From contig CANQKW010000004.1 of assembly GCA_947624555.1 (NCBI GenBank), positions 62,001 through 126,000 of the forward strand: a stretch of DNA of 64,000 nt, read 5' to 3'. The position numbers and the translations under genes were made by a program. Shown here piece after piece: positions 26,088 through 34,293 of this stretch. The DNA comes from an uncultured Clostridia bacterium (GTDB lineage: Bacteria; Bacillota; Clostridia; Oscillospirales; Ruminococcaceae). The notes beneath the pieces were generated by a model. It had not been told where the DNA came from, searched no databases, and worked only from the letters and a program-made list of their open reading frames with translations. Each line of letters begins with the position of its first letter. Positions within the stretch are counted from its first letter, which is position 1.

Positions 26088-26116
26088 ATTATACTAAATT
26101 TTGACCGAATTGTAAA
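26088..26116 (-). promoter_or_regulatory. promoter of the carboxypeptidase-rlmH operon
   Basis: Minus strand: TTTACA (26116-26111), 17-base spacer, TATAAT (26093-26088). Confidence 0.75.
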
Positions 26117-26194
26117 GTGCTTTTTGGATATTGTAAGAATTTTGTAACAATTCGATATTACCACCTATCCCGAAAAAAATTCAGGAGTGATAAA

Positions 26195-26923
26195 ATGATT
26201 TACATTACGGGCGACACGCACGCAGATTTTTCACGTTTCAAAGACCCTGCCCTGCGAAAGCTCAGGAAAAACGACGCATTGATCATCTGCGGAGATTTCG
26301 GCTTTATTTGGGACGGAAGTCCAAAGGAAAAAAAGCTGCTCAAAAAGATAGGAAAGCTGCGCTACAACGTGCTGTTCGTGGAAGGCTCTCACGAGAATTA
26401 CGACTTGCTTGAGCAGTACGAAATCTCAGAATGGTGCGGCGGAAAAACCCGTCTTATCAGCGGAAGGCTGCGCCAGTTGATGCGAGGACAGGTTTTTGAA
26501 ATAGCCGAAAAAACGGTTTTTGCATTTGGCGGCGGTCAGACCGATGACGTCTATGATTTGTCCGAAGGGTCAAACTGGTGGCGAAGAGAAGTTCCTGCCG
26601 ACGAAGAGCTTGAAGAGGGGCTAAAAAATCTCGAAAAGGCAGACAATAAGGTTGATTTTATCGTCACCTACGAGCCGCCTTCAAAAATGAGAGAATTTCT
26701 GACCGCAAGCACGGAACGCAACCGCATAAATACTTATCTCAGCGAAATTTTCGAGAAAATCGAGTTCGGAAAATGGTTTTTCGGAAAACTTCATATCAAT
26801 AAGTTCGTTCCGACGAAATATTACGCAGTTTACGACGGGATAGTACCTGCCGATAACACAAAAATAAAAAAGAATAAAAAATCAAAAAAGAAACAAGATG
26901 AAAGGAGCAAAAAAAGTGGCTGA
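26195..26923 (+). CDS. metallophosphoesterase-fold protein with altered metal ligands
   Basis: A 242-residue protein of the calcineurin-like phosphoesterase fold. GDTHAD and CGDFGFIW match the first two motifs. The usual GNHE is EGSHEN, the usual TH is TYEPP, and the usual GHxH is GKLHIN, so three expected metal ligands are replaced (Asn to Ser, His to Tyr, His to Lys). It may be a non-catalytic or altered relative. The start at 26195 follows CAGGAGTG; an upstream in-frame ATG at 26117 lacks such a site. The C-terminal 20 residues are almost entirely Lys, Asp and Arg. Its 3' end overlaps the next gene by 8 bases. Confidence 0.85.
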   Translation: MIYITGDTHADFSRFKDPALRKLRKNDALIICGDFGFIWDGSPKEKKLLKKIGKLRYNVLFVEGSHENYDLLEQYEISEWCGGKTRLISGRLRQLMRGQVFEIAEKTVFAFGGGQTDDVYDLSEGSNWWRREVPADEELEEGLKNLEKADNKVDFIVTYEPPSKMREFLTASTERNRINTYLSEIFEKIEFGKWFFGKLHINKFVPTKYYAVYDGIVPADNTKIKKNKKSKKKQDERSKKSG

Positions 26924-27152
26924 TATTACATTTGAAATCACCAAAGAGCTTGGCATCATATCCGAGACCTCAAAGGGCTGGACGAGAGAGCTTAATATGG
27001 TAAGCTGGAACGAGCGGGAGCCTAAATTCGACATACGTGACTGGAGTCCCGACCACACCCGTATGAGCAAGGGAGTTTCTCTCACCGAAGAGGAAATGAA
27101 AAAGCTGGTTGAGCTGTTCAACGCACGCGACGAAGAAGATTCCTTTGAATAA
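26916..27152 (+). CDS. YdbC/PC4-like single-stranded DNA-binding protein
   Basis: A 78-residue protein of the YdbC family, structurally like the eukaryotic coactivator PC4 (p15) and binding single-stranded nucleic acid. The core KGWTRELNMVSWN, EPKFDIRDWSPDH and MSKGVSLTEEEMKKL is diagnostic. A GTG start at 26916 is preferred because AAGGAG stands 8 bases before it and because it gives the family N-terminus MADITFEITKELG. An ATG at 26898 lies before that ribosome binding site. It overlaps the preceding phosphoesterase gene and ends at a strong terminator. Confidence 0.92.
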   Translation: MADITFEITKELGIISETSKGWTRELNMVSWNEREPKFDIRDWSPDHTRMSKGVSLTEEEMKKLVELFNARDEEDSFE

Positions 27153-27179
27153 TTCGTCACGGATTTTATCACACAGCAA

Positions 27180-27206
27180 AAAAGAGCGGATATTCTCCGC
27201 TCTTTT
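27180..27206. terminator. bidirectional terminator
   Basis: A perfect 11-bp stem AAAAGAGCGGA/TCCGCTCTTTT with a 5-base loop, between the convergent ydbC-like and dockerin-protein genes. Confidence 0.88.
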
Positions 27207-27239
27207 CGTTTTTGTCAGTGTAAAAGATAAGACGCCGTA

Positions 27240-29114
27240 TCAGTCTTTTTTGCCTACAATGTATTTCAGTATTGCCAGAGCGTCACGTGCAGAAACAGTC
27301 TTATTTCCTGCAAAAGCAGCTTTCGGCGTGTTCTGAGCATCGACTTTTTCTCCCGAAACCTTCAAACGCAAAATCATCAGAGCGTCGTTCGAGGTCAATT
27401 TGCAGGAATTATCCATATCGCCGAGGAGTTTTGTTTCCTTAGCTATAACGATAGAGTATTTTCCTGCCTCTTCCATAGGAATTTCCGCTGTACCGTCCTC
27501 GTTTACACGGACAACTTTCTGAAATTCAAGAACGCCCTTTGAATTGTACTTGTAAAGATTGGCAAAAGTAGGGCTTTTTTCGGTCGAGGTATATCCCGTA
27601 TTAACGCTTAGCACACCGCCTTTTCCGCAGGAGGCGTTCACCGTAAGACCCGTTGCTTTGGTGTATTTTCCGAAAACAGCATTTTTTACATCATCAGTAG
27701 GAATAGTTTCATCTTTAAGCGAGAGATTAAGAGATGAAGCAGTGTCCGCAAGACTTGCGGCGCTTATATTCCAGCTGTATACATTATTTACCTTGACCTC
27801 AAAATTAAGACCCTTTTCAGCGGCAGCCTTTACCTGTGCGGAAGTAATCGTAGAAAGCACCGCAACCTTTATCGTATCGCCTCTTTTTGCGTTTCCGATT
27901 TTATCGGTGAGCTGTGTGGTGTTTTTGGCGATTTCGGGGTTGTACTCGTCATTTACAACGCTTACCGTGACGTAATTTCTCTGATAAGATGCGTAGTCAA
28001 CGGGAATTACTTCAAACATATAATCGCCGACAGCCGCATTCTGCATAAAATATGCGGTCTTATCCTTGATAACCACACTATCTCTTACATAACCCGAAGG
28101 GAATTTTACAAGCGATATTTTCGAGATTTCGCCTGTTTCACTCATAAACGAAACAGGAGTTCCGTCCTTGCCTATCTCGTCCTTGTACACCGAAGTTGGC
28201 ATGGTGTAAGCAGGAATAGGTCTGGGTACGACTCTTACCGAAACGGTAAGCGGCACAACGTGCTCCGCCAATAAATCGTCAGTCCACGTAATGGTAAGCT
28301 TTGACGTATATGTACCGACAGGCAGTCCCACAACAGGGGCTATGGTAATGTCGGTATTTTCTGTACCGCCTCTTATCGTTGCCGTTTCGTTATATACGTA
28401 AAAATAGCCGTAATCCATTGTAATGGATTTGATATAACCGTCACCGGGACCGATATTTTTTATCGTGATAGGCAAATAATCGTATTCGTAATACTCAAAT
28501 TCGAGGTTTTTAAACTGCGGCGCAGAAAAATACAAACTTGCAGTATTACTTGTCGGGGTCCTAATTCCTGTTTGATTACTTTCAAAAGAAGAAGAAGTGG
28601 CGGCATATTTCACCAAAATCGTATCATTCACCAAAATTCTTCCCGAACCGATCTCACCGCCGTCATAGTAATTAGACCAGGTAGTGCCGTCGTCCAAACT
28701 GTACATAAGATTATCAACGCTTGTAAGGCTGTCATTATAAAATCTTATATATCCGTTCCGGGGATAAGTCGCCTTTACATTGGGAGCAGAAGGTATAGAG
28801 GGAATTACAAGCGTCTGCGGATCACTTGCTGATTTGCCGTCTGCTGTCGCTGTGATTTCCAAAGTCTTGCCAAACATAGAGCTGTCAATATCGCAAGTAC
28901 CGTTTTCAGGCGTAACAGATGCTCCGGTAATATTGTATGTAACGCCGCTTGTTGCAAATCCTTTCAGCTTTTTGCTTGAATAGTCTATGTAAATATTAGG
29001 CGTAGCTGTTTTCGCAGTTTCGTCCGCATAAGCCACGATTGCCGCTACAGGGAGCGAAAAAATCTGCGCTGCCGAAAGCCCAAAGCACAGCGCTTTCTTT
29101 TTACCGAATTTCAT
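27240..29114 (-). CDS. secreted multidomain protein with C-terminal dockerin
   Basis: A 624-residue secreted protein. Signal peptide about 1-30 (LCFGLSAAQIFSLPVAAIVA). The body contains several Ig-like or cell-surface beta-sandwich modules rich in Thr, Ser, Val and Tyr, with no catalytic motif seen. The C-terminus (about 560-624) is dockerin-like: LGDMDNSCKLTSNDALMILR is a recognisable Ca-binding F-hand, while the second repeat (VSARDALAILKYIVG) keeps the helix but has lost the leading acidic loop residues. Dockerins bind cohesins in cellulosome-like assemblies or surface scaffolds. No cohesin is in the window. Monocistronic. Confidence 0.87.
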   Translation of the reverse strand: MKFGKKKALCFGLSAAQIFSLPVAAIVAYADETAKTATPNIYIDYSSKKLKGFATSGVTYNITGASVTPENGTCDIDSSMFGKTLEITATADGKSASDPQTLVIPSIPSAPNVKATYPRNGYIRFYNDSLTSVDNLMYSLDDGTTWSNYYDGGEIGSGRILVNDTILVKYAATSSSFESNQTGIRTPTSNTASLYFSAPQFKNLEFEYYEYDYLPITIKNIGPGDGYIKSITMDYGYFYVYNETATIRGGTENTDITIAPVVGLPVGTYTSKLTITWTDDLLAEHVVPLTVSVRVVPRPIPAYTMPTSVYKDEIGKDGTPVSFMSETGEISKISLVKFPSGYVRDSVVIKDKTAYFMQNAAVGDYMFEVIPVDYASYQRNYVTVSVVNDEYNPEIAKNTTQLTDKIGNAKRGDTIKVAVLSTITSAQVKAAAEKGLNFEVKVNNVYSWNISAASLADTASSLNLSLKDETIPTDDVKNAVFGKYTKATGLTVNASCGKGGVLSVNTGYTSTEKSPTFANLYKYNSKGVLEFQKVVRVNEDGTAEIPMEEAGKYSIVIAKETKLLGDMDNSCKLTSNDALMILRLKVSGEKVDAQNTPKAAFAGNKTVSARDALAILKYIVGKKD

Positions 29115-29209
29115 AAAAGTCCTCCTTATTTAATGCAAAAATGTTTTCCGTGATATTTCGGTCATACATCAGCGGTTTTCCTCCAAAAAGTAAAACCGTT
29201 CCAATTCTT

Positions 29210-29238
29210 ATTATATCACCGATTTTTTTATTTGTCAA
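29210..29238 (-). promoter_or_regulatory. promoter of the dockerin-protein gene
   Basis: Minus strand: TTGACA (29238-29233), 17-base spacer, TATAAT (29215-29210); perfect consensus. Confidence 0.83.
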
Positions 29239-29248
29239 TGCATAAATA

Positions 29249-29281
29249 AAAAAATACGGACAGCCGTTTTTGACTGTCCGC
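29249..29281 (-). terminator. terminator of the zinc-ribbon gene transcript
   Basis: CGGACAG/CTGTCCG stem (29257-29263 with 29274-29280) with a run of T on the minus-strand side. It sits about 160 bases after the zinc-ribbon stop, so the intervening sequence is transcribed. Confidence 0.75.
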
Positions 29282-29441
29282 ACTTTGGGTATTTAAAACA
29301 GCCGCCGCAGGATAAACCTGCCGCCTACGGCTATTTTGAAGACAGGGCACATATAGCTTTCCTGCCACCTTCGGCACGGCTGTATTGTTTACCCTGCCGC
29401 ATTTTATGCCGAAAGCGCTCAAAGCGTTACTCGCCTTTGCC
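29282..29441 (-). ncRNA. possible structured 3' RNA or interspersed repeat
   Basis: This segment lies between the zinc-ribbon stop codon and its terminator. It is much more GC-rich than nearby intergenic DNA and holds several short hairpins on the minus strand, for example AGCCG/CGGCT enclosing GCAGG/CCTGC near 29300-29335. I could not match it to a known RNA class, and a repeat element is equally possible. Confidence 0.3.
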
Positions 29442-29966
29442 TTAAAATCTGAATTCAAATCCGTATCCGCTTCCCAATCCCAAATATTCTTCGATCATAT
29501 CAGCAAGTCTTTCAAAATTCCAGCCTACAACGCACATAATAATTACAAAGGCAATAACAGACAGAATAACCGCTATAAGATCAAAAATAAGGACTGCACG
29601 GCAGTAATTCTTCTTAGGCTGAGGAGTAGAGCCTCCGAATGCCCATACAAAGAGAAGAATAATGCTTATCAAACCTAACGCTGATGTAAGAATGATCGTT
29701 CCTACCCAAGAGCCGACGCTCATATGCTCCTGATATTCGGGGGCAGGGACGTTATTGTAATACTGCGCCTGCGGTATGTAGCCGGGCTGACCCATAGGCT
29801 GACCGTTAATATTATTCTGCGGAATATTTACGGGAACAGGCTGCGGCTGCTCGACAGACTGCGGTTTATTCAAATCCACTGCACTTCCGAGCGCATTTCC
29901 GCATTCGGGGCAGAACGCTCCGTCGCCGCTTACCAAAGTTCCGCATTTAGGACAAACTCTTTCCAT
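29442..29966 (-). CDS. zinc-ribbon membrane protein of unknown function
   Basis: A 174-residue protein with an N-terminal zinc ribbon (CPKCGTLVSGDGAFCPECG, residues 5-23), a Pro/Gln/Asn-rich linker (about 30-85) and two transmembrane helices (about 90-112 and 125-150). This layout is common in Firmicutes, where the zinc ribbon faces the cytoplasm; no enzymatic role is known. It is transcribed from a perfect promoter at 30020-30048. Confidence 0.85.
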   Translation of the reverse strand: MERVCPKCGTLVSGDGAFCPECGNALGSAVDLNKPQSVEQPQPVPVNIPQNNINGQPMGQPGYIPQAQYYNNVPAPEYQEHMSVGSWVGTIILTSALGLISIILLFVWAFGGSTPQPKKNYCRAVLIFDLIAVILSVIAFVIIMCVVGWNFERLADMIEEYLGLGSGYGFEFRF

Positions 29967-30019
29967 AAAGAACCTCTTTTCTGAAATCTTATTTTTTTCG
30001 CATCAAACGCTATGCGCTT

Positions 30020-30048
30020 ATTATATCACAATGATTTAGATTTGTCAA
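30020..30048 (-). promoter_or_regulatory. promoter of the zinc-ribbon protein gene
   Basis: Minus strand: TTGACA (30048-30043), 17-base spacer, TATAAT (30025-30020). Confidence 0.82.
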
Positions 30049-30057
30049 GATACCTGC

Positions 30058-30086
30058 TTTACAAATTCTCATATATATGGTATAAT
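30058..30086 (+). promoter_or_regulatory. promoter of the barnase-barstar operon
   Basis: TTTACA (30058-30063), 17-base spacer, TATAAT (30081-30086). It is divergent from the zinc-ribbon promoter with only about 9 bases between the two -35 elements. Confidence 0.78.
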
Positions 30087-30154
30087 AAACGCAGAGCGTT
30101 TATATTGAAAATTGTTTCTTCAAGAGGAACGGCTTACATTTAAGGGAGGAAAAA

Positions 30155-30733
30155 ATGAAAAAGATTTTATCAATATTAGTGACTCTGCTGTTGATTTTTA
30201 CGCTGAGCGGCTGCAAAAACAGCAGAAATGAGCAAACGCAAAGCTCCTCTGCCCCGACAATCAGCTCTGTCGAGAGCTTTTCGTCAGACACCGCCGAAAG
30301 TTCTTCCTCGTCAAGCGTGACAGAGAGCAGTTCCGCTGAAATTACAGAGGAAAGCCTGCCCGAAAGCTCCCAGGAAAATACGCCTATCGACGAGGACGGA
30401 AACTATACAAGCAAAGATGACGTGGCGCTTTATATCCACACTTACGGGCATCTTCCGAACAATTTCATCACAAAAAGCGAAGCCGAAAAACTGGGCTGGA
30501 GCGGAGGTTCGCTTGAACCTTATGCTGCCGGAAAATGCATAGGCGGCAGCCGTTTCGGAAACTATGAGGGTCTTCTTCCGAAAAAATCGGGAAGAGTCTA
30601 CACCGAATGTGATATTGACACTTTGGGGAAAAACAGCCGAGGTGCAAAACGCATAGTTTTCTCAAACGACGGACTGATATATTACACCGAAGACCATTAT
30701 GAAAGCTTTACGCTGCTTTACGAAGAGGAATAG
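30155..30733 (+). CDS. barnase-family ribonuclease, predicted lipoprotein
   Basis: A 192-residue protein. The signal peptide ends in the lipobox LSGC with Cys20 as lipidation site. Residues 21-80 are a Ser/Glu/Thr-rich spacer. The C-terminal 110 residues match barnase: DVALYIHTYGHLPNNFI, EAEKLGW, GKCIGGSRFGNYEG, then the active site with Glu151 (YTECDID), Arg162 and Arg166 (GKNSRGAKRIVFS) and His181 (YYTEDHYESF), corresponding to barnase Glu73, Arg83, Arg87 and His102. All catalytic residues are present, so it should be an active RNase tethered to the outer face of the membrane. AAGGGAGG precedes the start. Its inhibitor gene follows after 3 bases. Confidence 0.93.
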   Translation: MKKILSILVTLLLIFTLSGCKNSRNEQTQSSSAPTISSVESFSSDTAESSSSSSVTESSSAEITEESLPESSQENTPIDEDGNYTSKDDVALYIHTYGHLPNNFITKSEAEKLGWSGGSLEPYAAGKCIGGSRFGNYEGLLPKKSGRVYTECDIDTLGKNSRGAKRIVFSNDGLIYYTEDHYESFTLLYEEE

Positions 30734-30736
30734 CTT

Positions 30737-31015
30737 ATGAAAAAAACGCTTTTGATTGACGGAAAAACCGTTGCAGGCAAAGAACAGCTCCACGAAAGAT
30801 TTGCCGCAGCGTTTGATTTTCCCGATTACTACGGAGCAAATCTTGACGCTCTTTTCGACTGTCTGGGAGATGTGAACTGCGAGGCGGAAATACGCATAAT
30901 CAACGCAAAAAATCTTGAAGAAAATATCGGCAGGGATTATGCCGAGAATTTAAAGTCCGCTCTTCTTGACGCTCAAAACGAATTTCCAAACATCACCGTC
31001 GAGTTTATTGACTGA
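30737..31015 (+). CDS. barstar-family ribonuclease inhibitor
   Basis: A 92-residue barstar homologue. It has the fold's start (KKTLLIDGKTV), the binding helix FPDYYGANLDALFDCLGD with the acidic residues that fill the barnase active site, and the closing strand ITVEFID. It has no signal peptide, so it would protect the cytoplasm from any unexported RNase. It forms a two-gene operon with the barnase lipoprotein, in the same order as in other barnase-barstar loci. Confidence 0.93.
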   Translation: MKKTLLIDGKTVAGKEQLHERFAAAFDFPDYYGANLDALFDCLGDVNCEAEIRIINAKNLEENIGRDYAENLKSALLDAQNEFPNITVEFID

Positions 31016-31137
31016 ATACAAAAGCAAAATGATATTTTCAGAAAATGATTTGACGGCATTTTATCGCTTTATATGCAATTGCACGATAACCCGTTTCCCG
31101 ATAAAGATGATAGAGTTATTTCAATATGGAATGATAT

Positions 31138-31173
31138 TAAAAACCGCACCTCGAATTATCGGGGTGCGGTTTA
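31138..31173. terminator. bidirectional terminator after barstar
   Basis: A 12-bp stem TTAAACCGCACC/GGTGCGGTTTAA (31138-31149 with 31162-31173) with a 12-base loop. The T-tract is short. The stem end and loop closely resemble the terminator at 54223-54252. Confidence 0.7.
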
Positions 31174-31201
31174 ATATAATTCTGTTTTTTGCCGACATAG
31201 A

Positions 31202-34200
31202 TTATTCTTTATTTTGCTCACTAAAGCTTTTTATTTTGGACACAATTTCTTCCGAAAGAGGCTTTGGTTCAAATTCGGGATCTGCAAGGCACGTGCCCTG
31301 AACCAAATCAACGCCCAACGATATTACCGTACTCATATCGTCGTCCGTTTCCAGTCCCTGCGCCTTAACAAGCAGACCGTATTCTCTTGCAATATTTATC
31401 ATATTTTTGATGATCGTCGCTTTTCCCGAATCCTTGCTGCACCCGTCCGAAAGAGTTTTATCAATTACGACTATATCGGTATTTGAGGACAACAGCGAGG
31501 CGTCGCTGTTATGTCTTGTGCCAAAATTATCAAGCGCAATCATACCGCCCCATTTTGAGATTATTTCCTGCTTTTGCGAAACATACTCGCTGTTATAATG
31601 ATTTACATCAAGATTTTGCAGCACGATATTCTTCAGAATAGGTTTATAATTCTCCTCGATACTGTTAAAGCTGCGTCGGTCAAGGATACATTCCGAGATT
31701 GATTTCAAGAACAGGTGCGTTTCTTTCGGTATCTTTTTCTCGGAAATAAGACGTGAAAAGCTTGCTATTCCGATGAAAAATGTCATATGCTCGATTTCAT
31801 AGAGCTTTGCGACCGATTTTGCTATACGCAGCAGCTCCGTAAAGGAATTTATCGTATCCGACTGCGGACACATAAGCGCCTCATAACCGAAAATCTCGCC
31901 CGTTTTGACCGAAACAACAGGCTGATATGCAAAGCGCACCGCTCCGTTGTCGATTATGCGATTCAGCTCCTGTATACCTGTCATAAGAATTGAGTCGTTG
32001 AGGTAGCTGCTCTCGTTAAATTCGGCAAAATATCCTTTTGTGGAATGCTTTATCGTATACATCGAGAAATCCGCATATTTTATAAGCTGTTCGTACGATT
32101 TGGAATTGTCGGGATACCACGATATACCGCCGCTTGCTCTCACCTTGTATTCAGAGCCGTCCGCAAGCGTAAAGCTGCTGCTGCGGAGAGTTGCCTTGAA
32201 CTCTTCGATGATCTGTCTTATTTTATCCTTAGTCTTTCCGCCGTAGATGAACGCAATAAATTCATCGCCCGAAAGCCTTGCCACAACGCCGTTTTTGCTC
32301 CTGAGAGTTTTCAATGCGTCAGCCGCCGCTTTGATGTATTTGTCGCCGTAATCGTGTCCGAATGTATCGTTTACGAATTTAAGGTTATCCAAATCCATCA
32401 TAACAAACGCTGCAACACCCAAAGCGTCGGGATTTTCAAACAGACTGCTCACCTTACGGTAGAACGCACGGCGGTTATATATATCCGTGATAACATCATA
32501 ATCACGCTCGTGCTCTATCTTGCGGCGTTCCAGGGCGTCCTTGGTTATATCCTGCACCAGTCCCATTACTGCGTTTTCGTCGCCTGTAAAGGAAAATCTG
32601 AACCATTTTGTATTTTTGCCGTCCCCGTCGGGATCGTACTCTGTTTCTACGTTTATGCCGCCTTTTTTTCCTTGGTCGTCTGTAAAGACCTCGTTGTCGA
32701 ATATATTATATTTTTCGTCAAAATAGCTCAGATACTCTCGGAATTTCTCAAACGGTATCGTGAAATCTTCGTTTGACTCAACTCCCGGAAAATCAAGAAT
32801 ATCCAACAGGCTCTTTCCCACAAAGACGGTGCCGTTTTTGCGGTCGCACATAAATGCGCCTATTCCGCATTCGGAAATGCTCAGAATATTTGACACACGG
32901 GAGGCTTGCTCACGGACGTTTATCTGAAGTTCTACGATAGAATTTGCCAGCGTATCAAACTCGGTGATACCCGAATCTACAAAGCTGATTATATCTCCGC
33001 TGTCGGAATTTATGTCAAGCTGATGCGTCATATCGGAAACAGGTTTTGTTACCATTCGGCTGAGAACTATCGAAATCGTTACTCCTATCACGAGGGAAAT
33101 CAGAGCCGAAATCACAAAAGTGTTGAGCAGCTTATTATAAATCTCCAGTATTGCATTGGAATCCGCAACGGAGATAACTGCCCATTTCTGCTGTCTGAAC
33201 GTAGAGCCTGCGCCGTAAAGATTCATATCGAAAATACAGCCGACAGACGCAGATTTTGTGTTAAAGCTGTACATTCCGTACTCGCTCTCAGAATTTCTGT
33301 CAAACAATGTTTCTTCCGACAAAAGACGGGTATATGCCGCTCCGCTGTACACCTGAGTATCGTATGTTCCCGAATTATTCGTATCAGAGCCGACAATATA
33401 GCAGACGTTTTCGTTCAGGAAATCGTTTGCGGGGATAACCCCCATTATGCTCTTTTCAAGAAGTCCTATTCCTATAACGCCGTACACCGTGCCGTCGTCG
33501 AGGACAAGCGGCATTGTAAACTTCATACTGGCAGACGCAGAGCGTGATATTCTTGAAAATCCGCTCCAATATGCGCAGCTTTGGGGGCTTAGCTCAGGAT
33601 TGCTTTTCTGCGCCGTAATAGGCATATAGAAAAAGCTGAAATCATTGTCATCGGTGATGTCGGTATAAAGCGACCACTCGTAATCCATAGTTATACCGAA
33701 ATCTCTTCCTAATTCCGCTTTTCCTGCCTCAAGCAGCAAATCTTCGTTATTCAAATCATTCGAGAGAGCGTCAATATCGCGGACATAAAATCCCGTGAGC
33801 TTGTTTACGCCGTCAGATTGGTATAAATAGTCTGTATTAAGGTATATGAAAGCGTCGTTGGAGGAGGCGTTCCTGCACAGCGACACTATCAATCCCGCTG
33901 TCTCACTGATGATACGCTGATTTAAAGCCTTATCGGAAAGAATATCCGAAGGAAGTTTGCCATCTTCCTCCAGAATATTTTTTACAACGGTATTTACCTC
34001 TTCAGCGTAGATGTCCACATTGGAAGTGCGCTGATTGAGGAAATTTTCTATATACGAGCAGCGGTTCTGGGTCTTTTCATAAAGAATGTTATATGCATAC
34101 CGTTTCGTTTGTGAGAAAACGCCGCCTATTATCATTGCAGCAAAGAAAACAAGGAACTGCATAATTGCAAGAAGAGCCATCATTGCGCTCATCTTGAAGA

Positions 34201-34243
34201 ACAAAGGCGCTGTTTTACCCCGTATTCTTTTATTCCCGCTCAA
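31202..34243 (-). CDS. membrane sensor with Cache, HAMP, PAS-like, GGDEF and degenerate EAL domains
   Basis: A 1,013-residue c-di-GMP signalling protein. One N-terminal transmembrane helix, a large extracytoplasmic dCache-like region (about 45-350), a second helix (about 365-390), HAMP (MVTKPVSDM), a PAS-like region, a GGDEF domain and a C-terminal EAL domain. The GGDEF signature is RLSGDEFIAF, compatible with diguanylate cyclase activity. The EAL domain keeps YEALM but has Lys for the usual Asn (FLKSIS), LDNFG for DDFG, VVID where LKID is usual and AQGLE for AEGVE. It is therefore probably not a phosphodiesterase. Encoded 50 bases after an orphan solute-binding lipoprotein gene, which may present a ligand to the Cache domain. 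Confidence 0.9.
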   Translation of the reverse strand: MSGNKRIRGKTAPLFFKMSAMMALLAIMQFLVFFAAMIIGGVFSQTKRYAYNILYEKTQNRCSYIENFLNQRTSNVDIYAEEVNTVVKNILEEDGKLPSDILSDKALNQRIISETAGLIVSLCRNASSNDAFIYLNTDYLYQSDGVNKLTGFYVRDIDALSNDLNNEDLLLEAGKAELGRDFGITMDYEWSLYTDITDDNDFSFFYMPITAQKSNPELSPQSCAYWSGFSRISRSASASMKFTMPLVLDDGTVYGVIGIGLLEKSIMGVIPANDFLNENVCYIVGSDTNNSGTYDTQVYSGAAYTRLLSEETLFDRNSESEYGMYSFNTKSASVGCIFDMNLYGAGSTFRQQKWAVISVADSNAILEIYNKLLNTFVISALISLVIGVTISIVLSRMVTKPVSDMTHQLDINSDSGDIISFVDSGITEFDTLANSIVELQINVREQASRVSNILSISECGIGAFMCDRKNGTVFVGKSLLDILDFPGVESNEDFTIPFEKFREYLSYFDEKYNIFDNEVFTDDQGKKGGINVETEYDPDGDGKNTKWFRFSFTGDENAVMGLVQDITKDALERRKIEHERDYDVITDIYNRRAFYRKVSSLFENPDALGVAAFVMMDLDNLKFVNDTFGHDYGDKYIKAAADALKTLRSKNGVVARLSGDEFIAFIYGGKTKDKIRQIIEEFKATLRSSSFTLADGSEYKVRASGGISWYPDNSKSYEQLIKYADFSMYTIKHSTKGYFAEFNESSYLNDSILMTGIQELNRIIDNGAVRFAYQPVVSVKTGEIFGYEALMCPQSDTINSFTELLRIAKSVAKLYEIEHMTFFIGIASFSRLISEKKIPKETHLFLKSISECILDRRSFNSIEENYKPILKNIVLQNLDVNHYNSEYVSQKQEIISKWGGMIALDNFGTRHNSDASLLSSNTDIVVIDKTLSDGCSKDSGKATIIKNMINIAREYGLLVKAQGLETDDDMSTVISLGVDLVQGTCLADPEFEPKPLSEEIVSKIKSFSEQNKE

Positions 34244-34293
34244 ATGCTTTTCCCCCTGTCAAAACGTTCTTTGTCTTTCAGAAATCCGCATGA

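Noticed and set aside
29228-29458. 76-codon minus-strand frame over the hairpin-rich segment and terminator
   Set aside because: It runs through an intrinsic terminator and overlaps the zinc-ribbon stop in another frame; more likely noncoding.
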